Positions 12,211-24,200 of a stretch of 64,000 nucleotides of DNA are shown here, one piece after another (position 1 is the first letter of the stretch; each line of letters opens with the position of its first letter). The translations under genes and the position numbers were made by a program. The DNA is from Ulva prolifera (Eukaryota; Chlorophyta; Ulvophyceae; Ulvales; Ulvaceae). A model generated the notes under the pieces. That model searched no databases. It had not been told where the DNA came from and saw only the letters and a program-made list of their open reading frames with translations. The stretch is from positions 329,481 to 393,480 of the forward strand of contig CM041203.1 of assembly GCA_023078555.1 (NCBI GenBank), read 5' to 3'.

Positions 12211-12281
12211 TGTCATAAATCAGTGTCAAGGTACACCTGCAATGCATGACGCGCAAGTCTGCGCATGGGTATGGTGGCCAA
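12211..12281 (+). repeat. Truncated LTR fragment of family D
   Basis: 71 bp beginning TGTCATAAATCAGTGTC. It matches the first 71 bp of the solo LTR at 13068-13442 with two differences and runs straight into the copia LTR at 12282. It marks an older D insertion into the outer gypsy element. Confidence 0.85.
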
Positions 12282-12626
12282 TGTCACAATGCATGAGCCT
12301 GCGGGCAGCAGTGTGGTGACAGGTGCACCCATGCACGGATGATCCGCGGATCCAGTGCAGGGGTAAGCCGCCAGCGGGATTGTCCCGGTGTAGCGAGGGA
12401 GATCCTTCGAGGATCTCCCGCCGTAACCTGGAGTGTTCAGTGTGCATATAAGGATGTGCACACTGTGATCTGTAACCATTCTTCTTACTGTTTCACGGTA
12501 TTGGCATCTTCCCTTAGCGTTTCTCGGTTCTACCTCTGTGCGATTTGGTATGGAACGATGGCTGCCCTGACATGACCTAAACTAAGACTGCGCGTCTGAC
12601 CTGACAAAGATAGAGCATTTCTGACA
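12282..12626 (+). repeat. Copia-family LTR, left end of the tandem array
   Basis: 345 bp, TGTCACAATGCATGAGCC...TTTCTGACA. It is a relative of the LTRs at 18806, 29816, 31342 and 32303 (inverted). The flanks GCCAA and GTATG do not form a target duplication. Confidence 0.9.
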
Positions 12627-13067
12627 GTATGCGTATCCCAGGGATGACAAGCTGCGGAAGCTGTCCCCGCGGGGTATTCTTGCATACTGGGTCGGGGCTG
12701 GGCTGCCCAGCGTGTGCAGCGTGTGTACGCCCAGGATGTTCCTGGGGGTAGGGTTATTGTATTGTGCCAGGTCATGAGCAACGTGGATCAGATGATCCGC
12801 CACGTACGTAAGTACGATGCGTCCGCTGTTGTGGACAAGAGGGAGCCTGCGGAGTTTGCGAACTCCTACACGGTTGTCTTCGAGGGGGATAATGACGGTG
12901 AACGTGTGACTGATAGTGATGTGCCTCCTTTCATGGATGATCACACGTATGACGGGGGAGTGTTGCGCCGTCTGCGTGACCAGCTTCACACCCCGGCTGG
13001 TCATGGTAGGATTCCTATCATGGATATGACCTTCCGGCAGGACGACGCCCTGCCCAGTCCTGACGTG

Positions 13068-13442
13068 TGTCATAAATCAGTGTCTAGGTACACCTGCAAT
13101 GCATGACGCGCAAGTCTGCGCATGGGTATGGTGGCCAAGGGCCCAACCCGTGTTATGTTAGGATAGTATGCATGAGCATACTTGGGGCGCTCCGTGAGCG
13201 GCTCGCCCCGGGCCATTGTCATTGGGCCACGGTAGACATGCACGAATGGTCGCATATAGTCGTATGCGTCCAAGTCTGAAGTAACCTTTCTCTTACATCT
13301 TCCATAGGTTCCTGCACTGTCTTGCATCCAGTGCAGTATTCTCCCTGATCTGTGTAGTGACCTTTCGTACGACCTGGCGGCTCTCCAGGTATAGGCACTA
13401 CTAACCTCCTAATGCACACATAATAGGTTCTCGTTTATAACA
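13068..13442 (+). repeat. Solo LTR, family D
   Basis: 375 bp from TGTCATAAATCAG to GTTTATAACA, flanked by the perfect duplication ACGTG (13063-13067 and 13443-13447), within copia remnant C. Alignment to copia A confirms that the flanking sequence was originally continuous. No internal part is present. Confidence 0.88.
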
Positions 13443-13515
13443 ACGTGTATTCTCCACGGTTTGGAGCTGGCTCCTCGGCGGAGGTAATCCGGCGTGACCC
13501 TGCTCGGGCCACACC

Positions 13516-16500
13516 TGTTGAATTGTCGGGTAGCGCAGGGAGCTGGGCACCCTAGCGAGCGTACAGAAACGACAGGAGAGAAAGACAGGGGTAACAATGC
13601 AGCACACGATGGAATGACTGGAACAGAAGCGCCCCAATCGACCAAAGGTAATTGTGTCGATCACAGCAAAACACTTGGAATATATGTGCCCAGGCCCATC
13701 CCTGCTTTGTGCTGTCCTCGCTACTGATAGCTCTGTGGAACTGTGGAATCGCGCTGCTCGTTGATCTCTGTGCGGATCAGGGTGCAGCATCCCGCGAGAT
13801 CTGGCGATCTTCTGCGGGCACTGGGATTTGGCATGTATCATCCTCCGTCAATCCAATGCAGCAAGATCGTGATGCATGGATACGCAGACGTAGACTGGCC
13901 GGCATGGTCTTTGACGCTGCACCCTTGGCTTGCGCAAGCGCAGACCAGGGGTATGCATGCGCCGCATGCATGACGTGTCATGTACTGAGCTGGCACTTCG
14001 CACTGCCAAAAGGCTGTGGTATAAGGTGGCATGATACATGGGATTGGTATGCGAGATTATACATATTGAGGAATGCTAGTGGCACTTATGGGCATGTGGA
14101 AGTACGCACATGTAGATGTATGCATGCAGCTCATGTGCACAGCTGTGACGTGGTACAGGCTGGCATTCTGTGGTATTCTTTGGTATACTTTCGCCTGGCT
14201 CAAGTTTGCAAGGCACTAGCCTGAGATACATACACATGTATCCACAGTTGGTGCATGCATATCTGGAATATGTGTGCTTCTCACTACAAGAACGACTTGA
14301 CCAGGGACAGGCACCCGGAGGGCAGTTTGGTGAGCTCTCCCGGGTGATCGAGCGCGACTTCAGCGCCACTCGAATAGCTATATTGAGAGTACCGTAGTAG
14401 CCGATCGTGAGATATGTTGTTCATATGTGTATCTGCGGGTGTCCGGTACGGGCCTGCGCGTTCTTGGAGATGCATGTGGATCGTCAGGAGCGTGTGTTCG
14501 TGAGTGCATGCCACCTGCTTCGGTCTCCGATGTTCGTGATTAGCATGCGTCGGCGTTGTCCATCGACGTAGAGACAATTTACGTACCCATGTGCGTTCTG
14601 TATGCCTGGCACGAGTGCGTTGGCGGCATCGTGAGACTCTGCTTAGCATGGGGACACGCAGGTGAGCTGGTTCCCAGATCCGTCACCGCCTACGAATCAC
14701 CAGATTCTTCGTACCCAATGACAGTCAAGTCTATCCTGCTGTTGGTGTCTGTCAATTTCGCGTGATCAGACGTGGAAGTCGCTGTCTTCACCGGTTGTAA
14801 GTATCGTTCAGTCCATCTCGTGGCTGGTAGGATGATAAACCTGGGCGTCAATAACGCTCGTACAGACTGCACATAGTCAAATATCTGCATATTAGTGGCT
14901 TCCGAGGAGCCACTGGTGTATCACATGGCGCTTGGCCCCTCATGCGACGCGCGATTCCAGGCTGAGGTGCTTACTGCCTTCCTTTCGTCACCTTTGATAA
15001 CGCGTATATCGGTCTACACTGCGCCCATGGACACACGACAGATCGTTGTTGTTCACATGTGTGTCGTCTCGCCGTCGTTGAATGTCGAGTCGGGCGCGTT
15101 CTGGCGAGGCCGACTTGGCTCGAGCTTTCCCATGACGCACATCAGGCATGTCCCTCGCTCGCCGAGTCTCCGCTCGCGCCAGAAACGGCGTACATCTTAG
15201 TAATGTAACTAAAGTGTGATGTTTGTGCTCTTCTGCGTCTCTTTACCGTCTTCTGTTGACGGATCGCGTTGCCCGGAAGTCGTTGTCGCGGGTGGGGTTT
15301 TACTCTGTCCGTGGTAATTCGGCTTCTGGGTAATGCCGACGGGGAGCGTAAATCATACAGGATGCACCATTTCATCGTTGAGCGTCGCATACATGCATCA
15401 TTAAGTATTGGTATGATCACAGACAAATTACAGCTCGTGTCGCGCCGATCACCCATCGCCGCTGCGCCGTGGTAGTATGCCACCAATCGCCTACCGGGAA
15501 TCCCCATCAGCTCTACAACTTTGTCACATCACATATCACCGCCCTGGCGCAATGGTTGCCGCTCTGCACAAGCTCTGGTATTCGAGGGCCGGCATCCGGC
15601 AAACAGGCCTGCGCTTTGCAGGCGGATCAGCATGAAACGTAAATCAGGCAGAGACAAATATGGGCGAAATTCTCTCTTCTTCTGCTTGACTCCTAATACG
15701 ACCAGCAGACGGTTGCTTGTGTTCAAAGCCGTTGTTGTCGTGCCGTATCCAGCTGTTGCCCGCAAATGGGATGCTTTCAGAGGCATAGCAGTCACCACGA
15801 CGTGCCATCGTGCTCATCATAGTGCACAACTGCTGAAAATTGCATCACAGGCGGGAGCAATCCTCACCTTCAGCTTGTGGTGGCAGGCCAATGGTGGCTG
15901 CATCTGCTACCTCACAGGCTTCTCATTTGCCAGACTGCTCATGCAGCCGTTGCCCTGCACCAATCCTCATGTCTTGAAGCAGCCGTACACTGTCAGCCTC
16001 ATGTCAGCGCCAGGGTTGACTGCGTGCAACACATCTTTTGCAGAAGCATACCTAGTATGGCGGGCCAGCTTCAGGTTGTCAGCCAGACTGTAGTGTACTG
16101 AAGCAGAAGCTAATCATTCGTGAAGGCACCTGTACCCATCAGCACGTGTCCATGCAAGAGCTAAACATGGCTTCTGCTTGGTGCTCCTGTCTCGAGGAGA
16201 CACCTGTCGAAGTTCGGGACATTGCTGAGGCGTTTGTGACACCTGTTGCTGAGTAAGGCATACCTGCGGTGAAGTGTCAACTTCGTCATGTTGCATTAAG
16301 AAGGCAGTACATCTGCATGCTTGACTCCCCTGCACACTCGAACTCGCTGTCATATGTTTTCTGGTCCATCCGGTAGATTGCACAGGAGCGGTCTCCGCTC
16401 CTACATGCAATTTAACATGACCAGACAAATGGGCAACTTCGTACCCCCCAAATAGACATCTCCTGAAGATAACGTTATGCGACTCGATGTTGAATAGAGG

Positions 16501-17172
16501 CGTCCCATCGATTGGCATATTTCCTGTCGAGCTTAGGCGTACTCGTCTTGACCAATGATCGCTGCGGCACTGGGGTACGACGACAACGCTCTTGAGTTTA
16601 CGTCTACAGAGACAAAGAGACAGGATGAAAGCAGCTGTCACTGGTATCAATGGCCATGGTGGTGGCCACACTCTTCGCGGGGCTCGAATATCCGAAGTTG
16701 CAGCGTGGAAAACATGTATGTGCACGAATTCGATACAATTTGCCTGGCCGAGACATGAGACAACTCTCCGTGTGTCGAGATAGCTTCAATGCTCCACGTG
16801 CGCGGCATCTACTGGTAGTGTCAATGGCGTGCGTAAATGGCGTGCACCACCACGGCCCCGCGAGGTGGCATGTTATGTGAACTTGAACTTATTCCGGCGT
16901 TCGGATGCTCGCCGTCGCACATTGAAAGACCCGGAGCAGGAAAGCATGCTGTTCCGGGCGATGGCACCCGACCAAACCACGCGCGACTGCCCGGAAGATG
17001 AGAAATTCCGACTCCCGGGCACGCAGACGCGAGCTGCGTGACGCTCAACCCGGAACTCTCAACCAGGAGACCGTAGCCACCAGTGTCCCTGGTCAGCCCG
17101 CTCGCCCGGGAGCCTGTCCCTGGTCAAGTCATTCTTGTAGTGTCTGAGCAGACAGATTTGGCCATTACAACA
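13516..17172. mobile_element. Element F: 3.66-kb TG...CA insertion with no recognised gene
   Basis: Starts TGTTGAATTGTCGGG and ends GGCCATTACAACA, flanked by a perfect ACACC duplication (13511-13515 and 17173-17177). Copia A shows a single ACACC at the same point, so the borders are exact. No pair of internal LTRs was found by eye. Only short terminal inversion is seen (TGTTG/CAACA). The longest frames (13652-14224 and 15521-16093 on +, 16725-16114 on -) have no family signature. It may be a very long solo LTR, a large non-autonomous LTR derivative, or a DNA element with short termini. Confidence 0.8.
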
Positions 17173-17260
17173 ACACCGGAGGTAGCAAGGGCAGCTTTGC
17201 ATCGCACGCGTGTGACTTCTAGAGCTGCGGCTTACCCTGATGTCCTTGTCCCCCCTCGTG

Positions 17261-18060
17261 TGTTGTGAGATATCTCTCACACTAGCGCATGCTGGCACAA
17301 TTAACACCTTTTCTTATATGCGTAGCGACATGTCCAACCATGTGGACGGTCGCACATGCATAGCTTTCGAATTACCGATCGAGTTGTACACTGTGTGATC
17401 ACACGTACGCTCGGTGGGCTTACGTGCTTGCACTCGTCACGTGTGACTGCACGCGTCCACCAGCCTTACGTGCACACTGCATCAGCACTGTGTACAGCCT
17501 TCTCCCGGCACAATGTGTCCCGTCATAGGCTTATTATGGCTTTATGCGGCTAGCCGAATCGTTACTGCATATGTTACGTCTTACTGTGTGCATTACCGCC
17601 GTTACACAGGGTCCGCCCGGCGGGCTCCAGGGTTGGCATGCACGATAATATATGCACAACTACCCAGAGCTGCCCACGAATTACGTGCGCAGCCTTGCTT
17701 ACACTCATCTCAGGCTCGGTGAGCCACAATTTAAGATCTCCCGCACTAATGCGGGATCTGGGATCAGTGTGGCAGTTATGCGGCACGATTCGGCGAGGCC
17801 AGCTTTGACAGGGGGATTGACCTGGGCGCACACACCCCGGTATTTATACCGAGCGCTTGCTGGGACCAGACACGCTTGACAGTAGTCTGGTTGGGGCGCC
17901 ATCCATTTCTGCACTGGCACGTCGCATCCTTGCATGTGAGTGTACACCTGCTCTGCTTGTGCCTATACAGCCCTCGTGCTGCGGCAATCTTGACCCATCA
18001 CTGCTTCTTCTTACTGCCATCCAGCTCTGTTGCCCAAGACCAGACCAATAGGTCTCAACA
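17261..18060. repeat. Solo LTR, family G
   Basis: 800 bp, TGTTGTGAGATATCTC to ATAGGTCTCAACA, flanked by the perfect duplication TCGTG (17256-17260 and 18061-18065), inside copia remnant C. A TATA-like GGTATTTATACC lies near 17838. The ends are of the TGTTG...CAACA type common in Ty1/copia LTRs. No copy of it was seen elsewhere in the window. Confidence 0.82.
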
Positions 18061-18805
18061 TCGTGTGCGCAGCCAAGTACATCACCGTGAGGCTGTGCCC
18101 TCACGCACTGTCGAGTATGTTGTCACTCGACACGTTGTTTTGCACGACCCCGGTGTAGAAGCTGCCTTCCCCGTTCAGCTGTCGGCCAGCTCTTCCGGCA
18201 TGGATGAGGATGATGGCCGGCATCTATGATGATGACGATGAACAGAGGATGGACTACACCATGACAGCTGATGAGGAGGCTGCGGCCCATCAGAATCTGG
18301 AGGCTTAGCGGGTCCGTTCCGGGAGTAATTCGGCCGAGGCCTCAGCGTCTAACACGGGAGCAGTTGCTCAGCCCCTGCGAGGAGCTGAGTCGCCGAGGCC
18401 CTTCTGGGAGGATGAGCCTGATGAGGTGGAGACCGGGTCCGAATTAGGGGGAGAGGCCCCGGACCCCTCAGCCGCTGTCGGGGTTGATTTGCCTAATGAG
18501 GTGAGGGCCATTCCAACTGCCTTACCTCGTATTAAAATCAATCCTCTTGTACGTAGACGCCTTGTTCCATTGGCTGCGGATGTAGCAGCTGTACATATGC
18601 ATGAGCCTGCGGGCTCTGACATTGCTAGTAGTGAAACAGTTGTAGCTGCTATTGAAGCTTCGGTTTGCAATCAGGACACATCAGCCGCGGCTGACCGTGG
18701 AGTGTCCTGTGCAGGCCTGAAGCATCAGCATGTGGAGTCTGGCGAGCAGCAGAGCGCTCAGCATCGTGGGTCGTGCAGAGCAGCTGCCGCCAGGAAGCAG
18801 AAGAC

Positions 18806-19152
18806 TGTCACAATGCATGCGCCTGCGGGCAGCAGCGTGGTGACAGGTGCACCCATGCACGATCGGTCTGCGGATCAGGTGCAGGGGTAAGCCGCCAGTA
18901 GGATTGTCCCGGAGTAGTGAGGGAGATCCTGCGAGGATCTCCCGCCGTAATCTTGACTATTCAGTGTGCATATATGGCTGTGCATACAAAGAGCTGTAAC
19001 CATTCTTCTCAATGTTTCACGGTACTAGCAGTATCCGATCACTCCCTCGCATTCCTCGGTTCTACCTCTGTGCGCAGAAGGTATGGAATGCTGGTTACTT
19101 AACCTGACTCAAGATTGCGCGTCTGACCTGCAGATAGAGAGCATTTCTGACA
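18806..19152 (+). repeat. 5' LTR of copia A (shared with remnant C)
   Basis: TGTCACAATGCATGCGCC...TTTCTGACA, immediately followed by the primer site at 19153. Confidence 0.9.
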
Positions 19153-19168
19153 TGGTATCGGTGAATGT
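19153..19168 (+). promoter_or_regulatory. Primer binding site of copia A
   Basis: TGGTATCGGTGAATG directly after the LTR; initiator-tRNA-Met type. Confidence 0.75.
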
Positions 19169-20824
19169 TTGCGTTATGTCTTTTATGGTATTGTTCAGGA
19201 AGCCGTCGGCCAAAGTCTATGCGCAGACACGGCAGGCATTCCACTGTTCTGCCGGCGCTCAGACCGCGGTCACAAGCGCAGGCATCGTTAAGCGATCTCG
19301 TAGCATATTGTTATTAGATACAATTCGAGAAGCTTGTTTTTCAATGATCAGCGCTGGGAAAAGCGAATGAGTTCGCTTATTTTCTCAACCTGTCGGCTTG
19401 CGAGCCATCCCATTGGTTAGTTGCCGGACGCAACAAACTACCGACCGTCCTACTGCAGGATGTCTAACCTCGATCTCTCTAACGCCAGCTCTCCTCGCGA
19501 GGAAAGGCAGGACGAGGCTGATCAGCAGCCAATCGTCGACGGGGACGCTGACCAGCAGCTCCCTGAAGGAGAACAGCCCGCGGGCATGTTACTTCGTGGC
19601 GGGCGAGTTATCCGACCACGTCCCTCTTCCCAGACTGGGCAGAGTAGTCAGTAGGTGCCCTTTTCCTCTCATGTTGTGAACGATCACGGTCACACTGAGT
19701 CTCTCATCACACTCGAAACGTTGACCGAAGCGCTGCGTGCATCTCGGGGACGTAACGAGCCTGATTTGTCAAAAGGAAAACTGCCTGAATGGAATCATAA
19801 GACCGAAAGCTTCGTTGCATACGAGCAGAAAGTCTTCCTGTGGTTGGGTCAATTCGAGCTAGACCATCTGTTGCATCACGCACCGTCCGCGGACGAACAG
19901 CGTGTCCACGCTAGAGCAAGGACTCAAGTCCTTATGTTTTTGCCTAACGCGGATAGGACCACTGTCTATCGCATGTCACACCTGTGTGAAGCATGGGCCT
20001 ACCTGACTGCAAAGTATAGGCCTAGCACTGAAGCCGAGATCCACAGACTGTGGAGTCGCTTGAACTCATTGTCACAGAAAAATAGAGATGTTGGGTCTTA
20101 CTGTGGTGATGTGATGAGTGTGTACACTCAACTGGAGGCACTAGGTGCCGATGTGGGCCAGCGATGGCTTCGTTTAAATTTTTTAGAAGTGGGGGAGGAG
20201 TTCAACGCTGTGCGCGGCGAAGTTCTACACTCCTCCCCTCATGTTATCATTGCACGTTTGACTAAGCATGCTGATTTGCTCAAGCAGCAGCGGCTGCAGG
20301 CTAGGTCTGGGGCGCCTGCGGGTAAACCAGGCCAAGGCTGGCGCAATCAGCAGCGAGGCGAAGGTCCTGCAGTTGCCGCGCTCGACGCTGGCAAGGCTCC
20401 TCGCGAGGAGACCAGGACCAGACACGTGTAGAAGTGTGTTGTATGTCCCCGGTTTCGGAGATATGGCTACTGGTGTAGAGGATGCGTCCAAATACCAGGA
20501 GCTGGATGAGGATAAGTGTCGTGTCTGCTTTCAAAATGTGTTCCATCAAGAAGCCTGTTCTTGAGGGTCATCCTGTCAATAGAGGAGTTGTCTGCATGGT
20601 CTGACCAAAGCAGTCCGACCTCCGTTGTGGAGGATCAACGGCAGTGGTTTCATGTGGCCGCTGCGGCGATCGACCTGAAGCGCCCCAATGCTGGGGGAGC
20701 TGAGGTCCCACATGATGCTTACTTGCTGGAACCTGCATTCCTTGCTCATTTGTCGTTTCACCAGTCGACTTGGGTCTTGAAGCGGATGCAGTCAAATAGT
20801 GATTTTTATGGTGATTTGAATTTG

Positions 20825-20829
20825 AAAGT
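20825..20829 (+). repeat. Target duplication AAAGT, left side of copia B
   Basis: AAAGT at 20825-20829 and 26000-26004. Confidence 0.9.
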
Positions 20830-21249
20830 TGTGGGAAGCAGAGCTTCCCTGGTGCAAGCGTGTCGTAGCTGTGATAACGCGAGTGCAGCAGATCACATGC
20901 ATTTGGCTGTGAGTATGCGGGCAGACCGTAGGTCGGCTGTCCAGTGCACAGAATATAGGACGTAGCTGTCAATTCCAGGTCATCTTTGACTGGCAATTGA
21001 CAGGTGAGAATGCTTTGCTGTTTGTGTGTGTCTGTCGTCTGACAATAGCAGAGATCAGTGTGCTGAGCGTGAAACGTGGTGCAGGAGTCTGTACTGTATG
21101 ACTAGTGATCATAGCAGCTAACAGAGCTCATATTGCCACAGGTGAGACACACGGCATAGTTATTCTGTAAGATCTTTGACTGGCAATTGACAGGAGTCTG
21201 TACTGTATGACTAGTGATCATAGCAGCTAACAGAGCTCATATTGCCACA
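20830..21249 (+). repeat. 5' LTR of copia B, with internal duplications
   Basis: 420 bp. Two modules occur twice inside the LTR: CTTTGACTGGCAATTGACAG (near 20984 and 21175) and a 57-bp block starting GGAGTCTGTACTGTATGACT (near 21092 and 21193). The same architecture is seen in the 3' LTR. Confidence 0.95.
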
Positions 21250-24200
21250 GATTATGGGTCCATTGGCGTGAGACGACTGCGCACACACCCGTCATCGAGC
21301 CGTCACTGGTCGATGATCTCTGAGCTGACTGGTCAGGGAAAAGCTAACACAGGACGTAGTTGTCTGTGGAACAATCGCAGGACGTAATTGTCTGTGGATT
21401 TGGTGACTCAATTTGGTTACTATGGCTGACGGGATATCGATCTACGAAAGTCGAGGTGCTAACACGCGAAGGAAACTTCCACCACTGGTTCGGACAGATG
21501 GAGTAAATCTTGGTCCTGAAAAATCTGGACGACGTGATGTATGAGGAACCAAGGCAAGCAGCTGATGAAGCTGAACAAGCAGCCGTGGAGGCTGCGCTCA
21601 CCCGTGATAGGAAGGTGAGGGCATACCTGAAGATGCACACTAAGGGTGCATTACAGGCGATCGTGACGCGTGCGCGGACTGCGAAGGCAGCATGGGACGC
21701 GCTGCACGATGACTACAGAGGAGGAATAGCCGTCCGAAGGCCGCAGATGCTGCGTAACGCGACAGAGCTGCAGCAAGGCGACGACTCTGTACAGCGGTAC
21801 ATAGACCGTGTGAAGGAAATCAGAGACGATTTCGTTGAGGCAGACATGGAGACATCAATGCCAGCGTTGATCAACTAGTTTGTGAAGGGGCTTAGGCCCG
21901 CCCTGGCGAATGTTGTGGGAGTACAACTGGGGGTGGCGATGAGTCAAGGCGCGGGTCTGGACCAGCTGTGTAATCAGCTGAGGGACCTGGCGGCGATCCT
22001 GCCCGACAGGGGTGCAGCTGCGCGAGCGGCTGCAGCAGTGGCGAAGAGGGAGTGGAACAAGGCTCGCGGGCCACTGAAGTGCCATTACTGCGGCAAGGAG
22101 GGGCACAAACATTTTGAGTGCACCAAGAAGCAGGACGATCTGGCTGCTGGCAAGAAGCTGCAGTGGGCCAACCGGAGGGATGACGGCGGAGATGGCAGCA
22201 AGGAGGGTGCAGGGTGCGCGCTGTGCGTCAGGACCGCGCGCGTGGCCATGGCGACGGTGAAGGTTCCGTCAAACCGATCGAACTATGTGCACTTCGACAC
22301 AGGGGCGACGCATAATTACGTTTCAGACCTCAGTATGCTTCATGACAAGCGTTCCACGCCAGTGGAGGTCGTGAAGATGGGAGGAAATGAAGAGCACGTG
22401 GTGGCCTGTGCGGGCACAGTGGTGCTCAGCGCTCCTGACGGCCAGGTGAAGCTGCTGGAGGCTCTGTGCGTGCCCACCATGCATATGAACCTGATGTCTG
22501 GCGCTTGCGTGACGGACCAGGGGGGTTCATATCACGGGAAGAGACAGACGCCGGAGGTGAAGGACGCTGATGACACAGTGCTGCTACGGGGTACCAAGCA
22601 AGATGGGTTGTACCTCATGGACTGTCACGTGATTCCTACAGACGTGCCAATGCCGACTGCTTTCGCAAACGTGGCAGTGGATGCTGAGGTGTGGCACAGA
22701 AGGTTCGGGCATGTCGGGATGGACAATCTCTACAAGGTGGAGAAGGCGGCAGATGGCATGGGCCGGGTGAACTGGCCAGAGAAGCATGCGCCGTTGTGTG
22801 AGATCTGTCCAAGAGCCAAGCAGTGCGAGGAGCACTATGCACGGTCCTCGTCCAGGGCTGAGAAGCCGATGGAGCTGTTCCACAGTGATGTGATGGGACC
22901 GTTTCCCGTTGCGGGGTTCCGTGATGAGCGGTATGCAGTCACGCTCCTGGACGACTACAGCAGCTACGCAGAAGTGATTTGTGTGAAGAACAAGTCGGAT
23001 GTGGCGGCAGCGGTGATTGAACGGCTGACCGAATGGGAGCGGCAGACAGAGCACAAGCTAAAGGTGCTGCGTACTGAACATGGTACAGAGTACATGGGTG
23101 TGCTGAAACGGTGGTGCCGGCGGAACGGGGTGGTGCGGCAACTGAGTGCGCCGCGCACGCCGAAGCAGAACGGGCGAGCAGAGCGGTACAACAGGACAGT
23201 GCTGGAGCGCATGCGAGCAATGCTGCTCGACGCGATGATACTAAAGTGTTTCTGGACTTTTGGTCTGGACACTGCGGCGTACACGCGCAACAGAATTCCT
23301 GTCAAGGGACAGGTGGTGACGCCGTATGAGAAGCTCTGGGGGGTGCGCCCGGACATCTCGCATCTGCGGGTGTTCGGCTGCAAGGCGACGCTGTTCGTGC
23401 CATCGAAGCTGAGGGACAAGCTGGATGCAGTCAGCGAGGAGGTCATCTTCGTGGGCCACGCGAGGCACTCGAAGGCATACAGGCTGGTGCAGCACGTGAA
23501 CGGCGAAGTCAAGCTGAAGGAGAGTGCTAACGTGTCCTTCCAAGAGGACAAAGTCATGCCAGCAATGGAGACGTGCGCGTCGGCGAGACAGGACGCTGCG
23601 CCGGTGTATCATGATCTCTTGCTGGAGGTTCCAGAGCAGCAGCCAGAAGAGGATGATGCAATGCTGGATGACGAGGCTGTGGCGTGGTCGCTGAATGACG
23701 ACGCAGAGGACCCAGATGAGGACTGGGTGAATGAGGCAGATGATACCTACACGGCCATGGAGGCTGAGGACGCAGATGCTGATGATGACGGCAGCGATTT
23801 GGACCCGGACGCAGAGCCGGGGGGTGCGCCAGATGCGGAAGCCGGTGGTGAGGACCAGGCTGCGCCGGGCCGCTACCCGCAGCGTGTTGCCGTATCAAGC
23901 ACATTTGTTTATGGCAAAGGGTGAGCAGCCGGCGGAGGACTTGCTGGTGCCGCCCCGGTCGTACAAAGAGGCGATGAAAAGGCCAGATGCTGCTGAGTGG
24001 CAGCAAGCGAAGAACGACGAGTATGCGTCGATTCTGGCCAAGGGGGTGTTTGAAGTTTGTGAATTACCCCCAGGAGAGAGAGCACTGCCGGCGAAGGGCG
24101 TGTGCGACCTGAAGTTTGATGCCAAGGGCAACCTGGAGCGGTACAAGTATCGTTTGGTGGTGCTGGGGAATCTTCAGGGGAAAGACGATGTGGGAGAAGT

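Larger units (their letters stand above)
12282..18805 (+). mobile_element. Ty1/copia remnant C (same family as copia A), nested with three insertions
   Basis: Starts with a 345-bp copia LTR (12282-12626). Blocks at 12627-13062, 13448-13515, 17173-17260 and 18061-18805 align with the stretch between integrase and reverse transcriptase of copia A (about 26870-28240). They share words such as VYAQDVPGGRV and MIRHVRKYDASAVVDKREP. It is interrupted by solo LTR D, element F and solo LTR G, each with its own 5-bp target duplication. It ends at the 5' LTR of copia A, so C and A form a tandem array sharing an LTR. It is an old, badly broken fossil. Confidence 0.88.

Noticed and set aside
12211-13138. 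71-bp direct repeat flanking an LTR, taken at first for a giant target duplication
   Set aside because: Explained by two copies of LTR family D: a truncated one at 12211 and a full solo LTR at 13068.
15539-15600. Possible tRNA gene or pol III promoter (TGGCGCAATGG resembles an A box)
   Set aside because: No matching B box at the right spacing and no cloverleaf pairing; it lies inside element F.
13652-16725. Frames of 190-203 residues inside element F as captured host genes
   Set aside because: None shows a recognisable motif or exon structure; lengths are within chance for open DNA of this composition.
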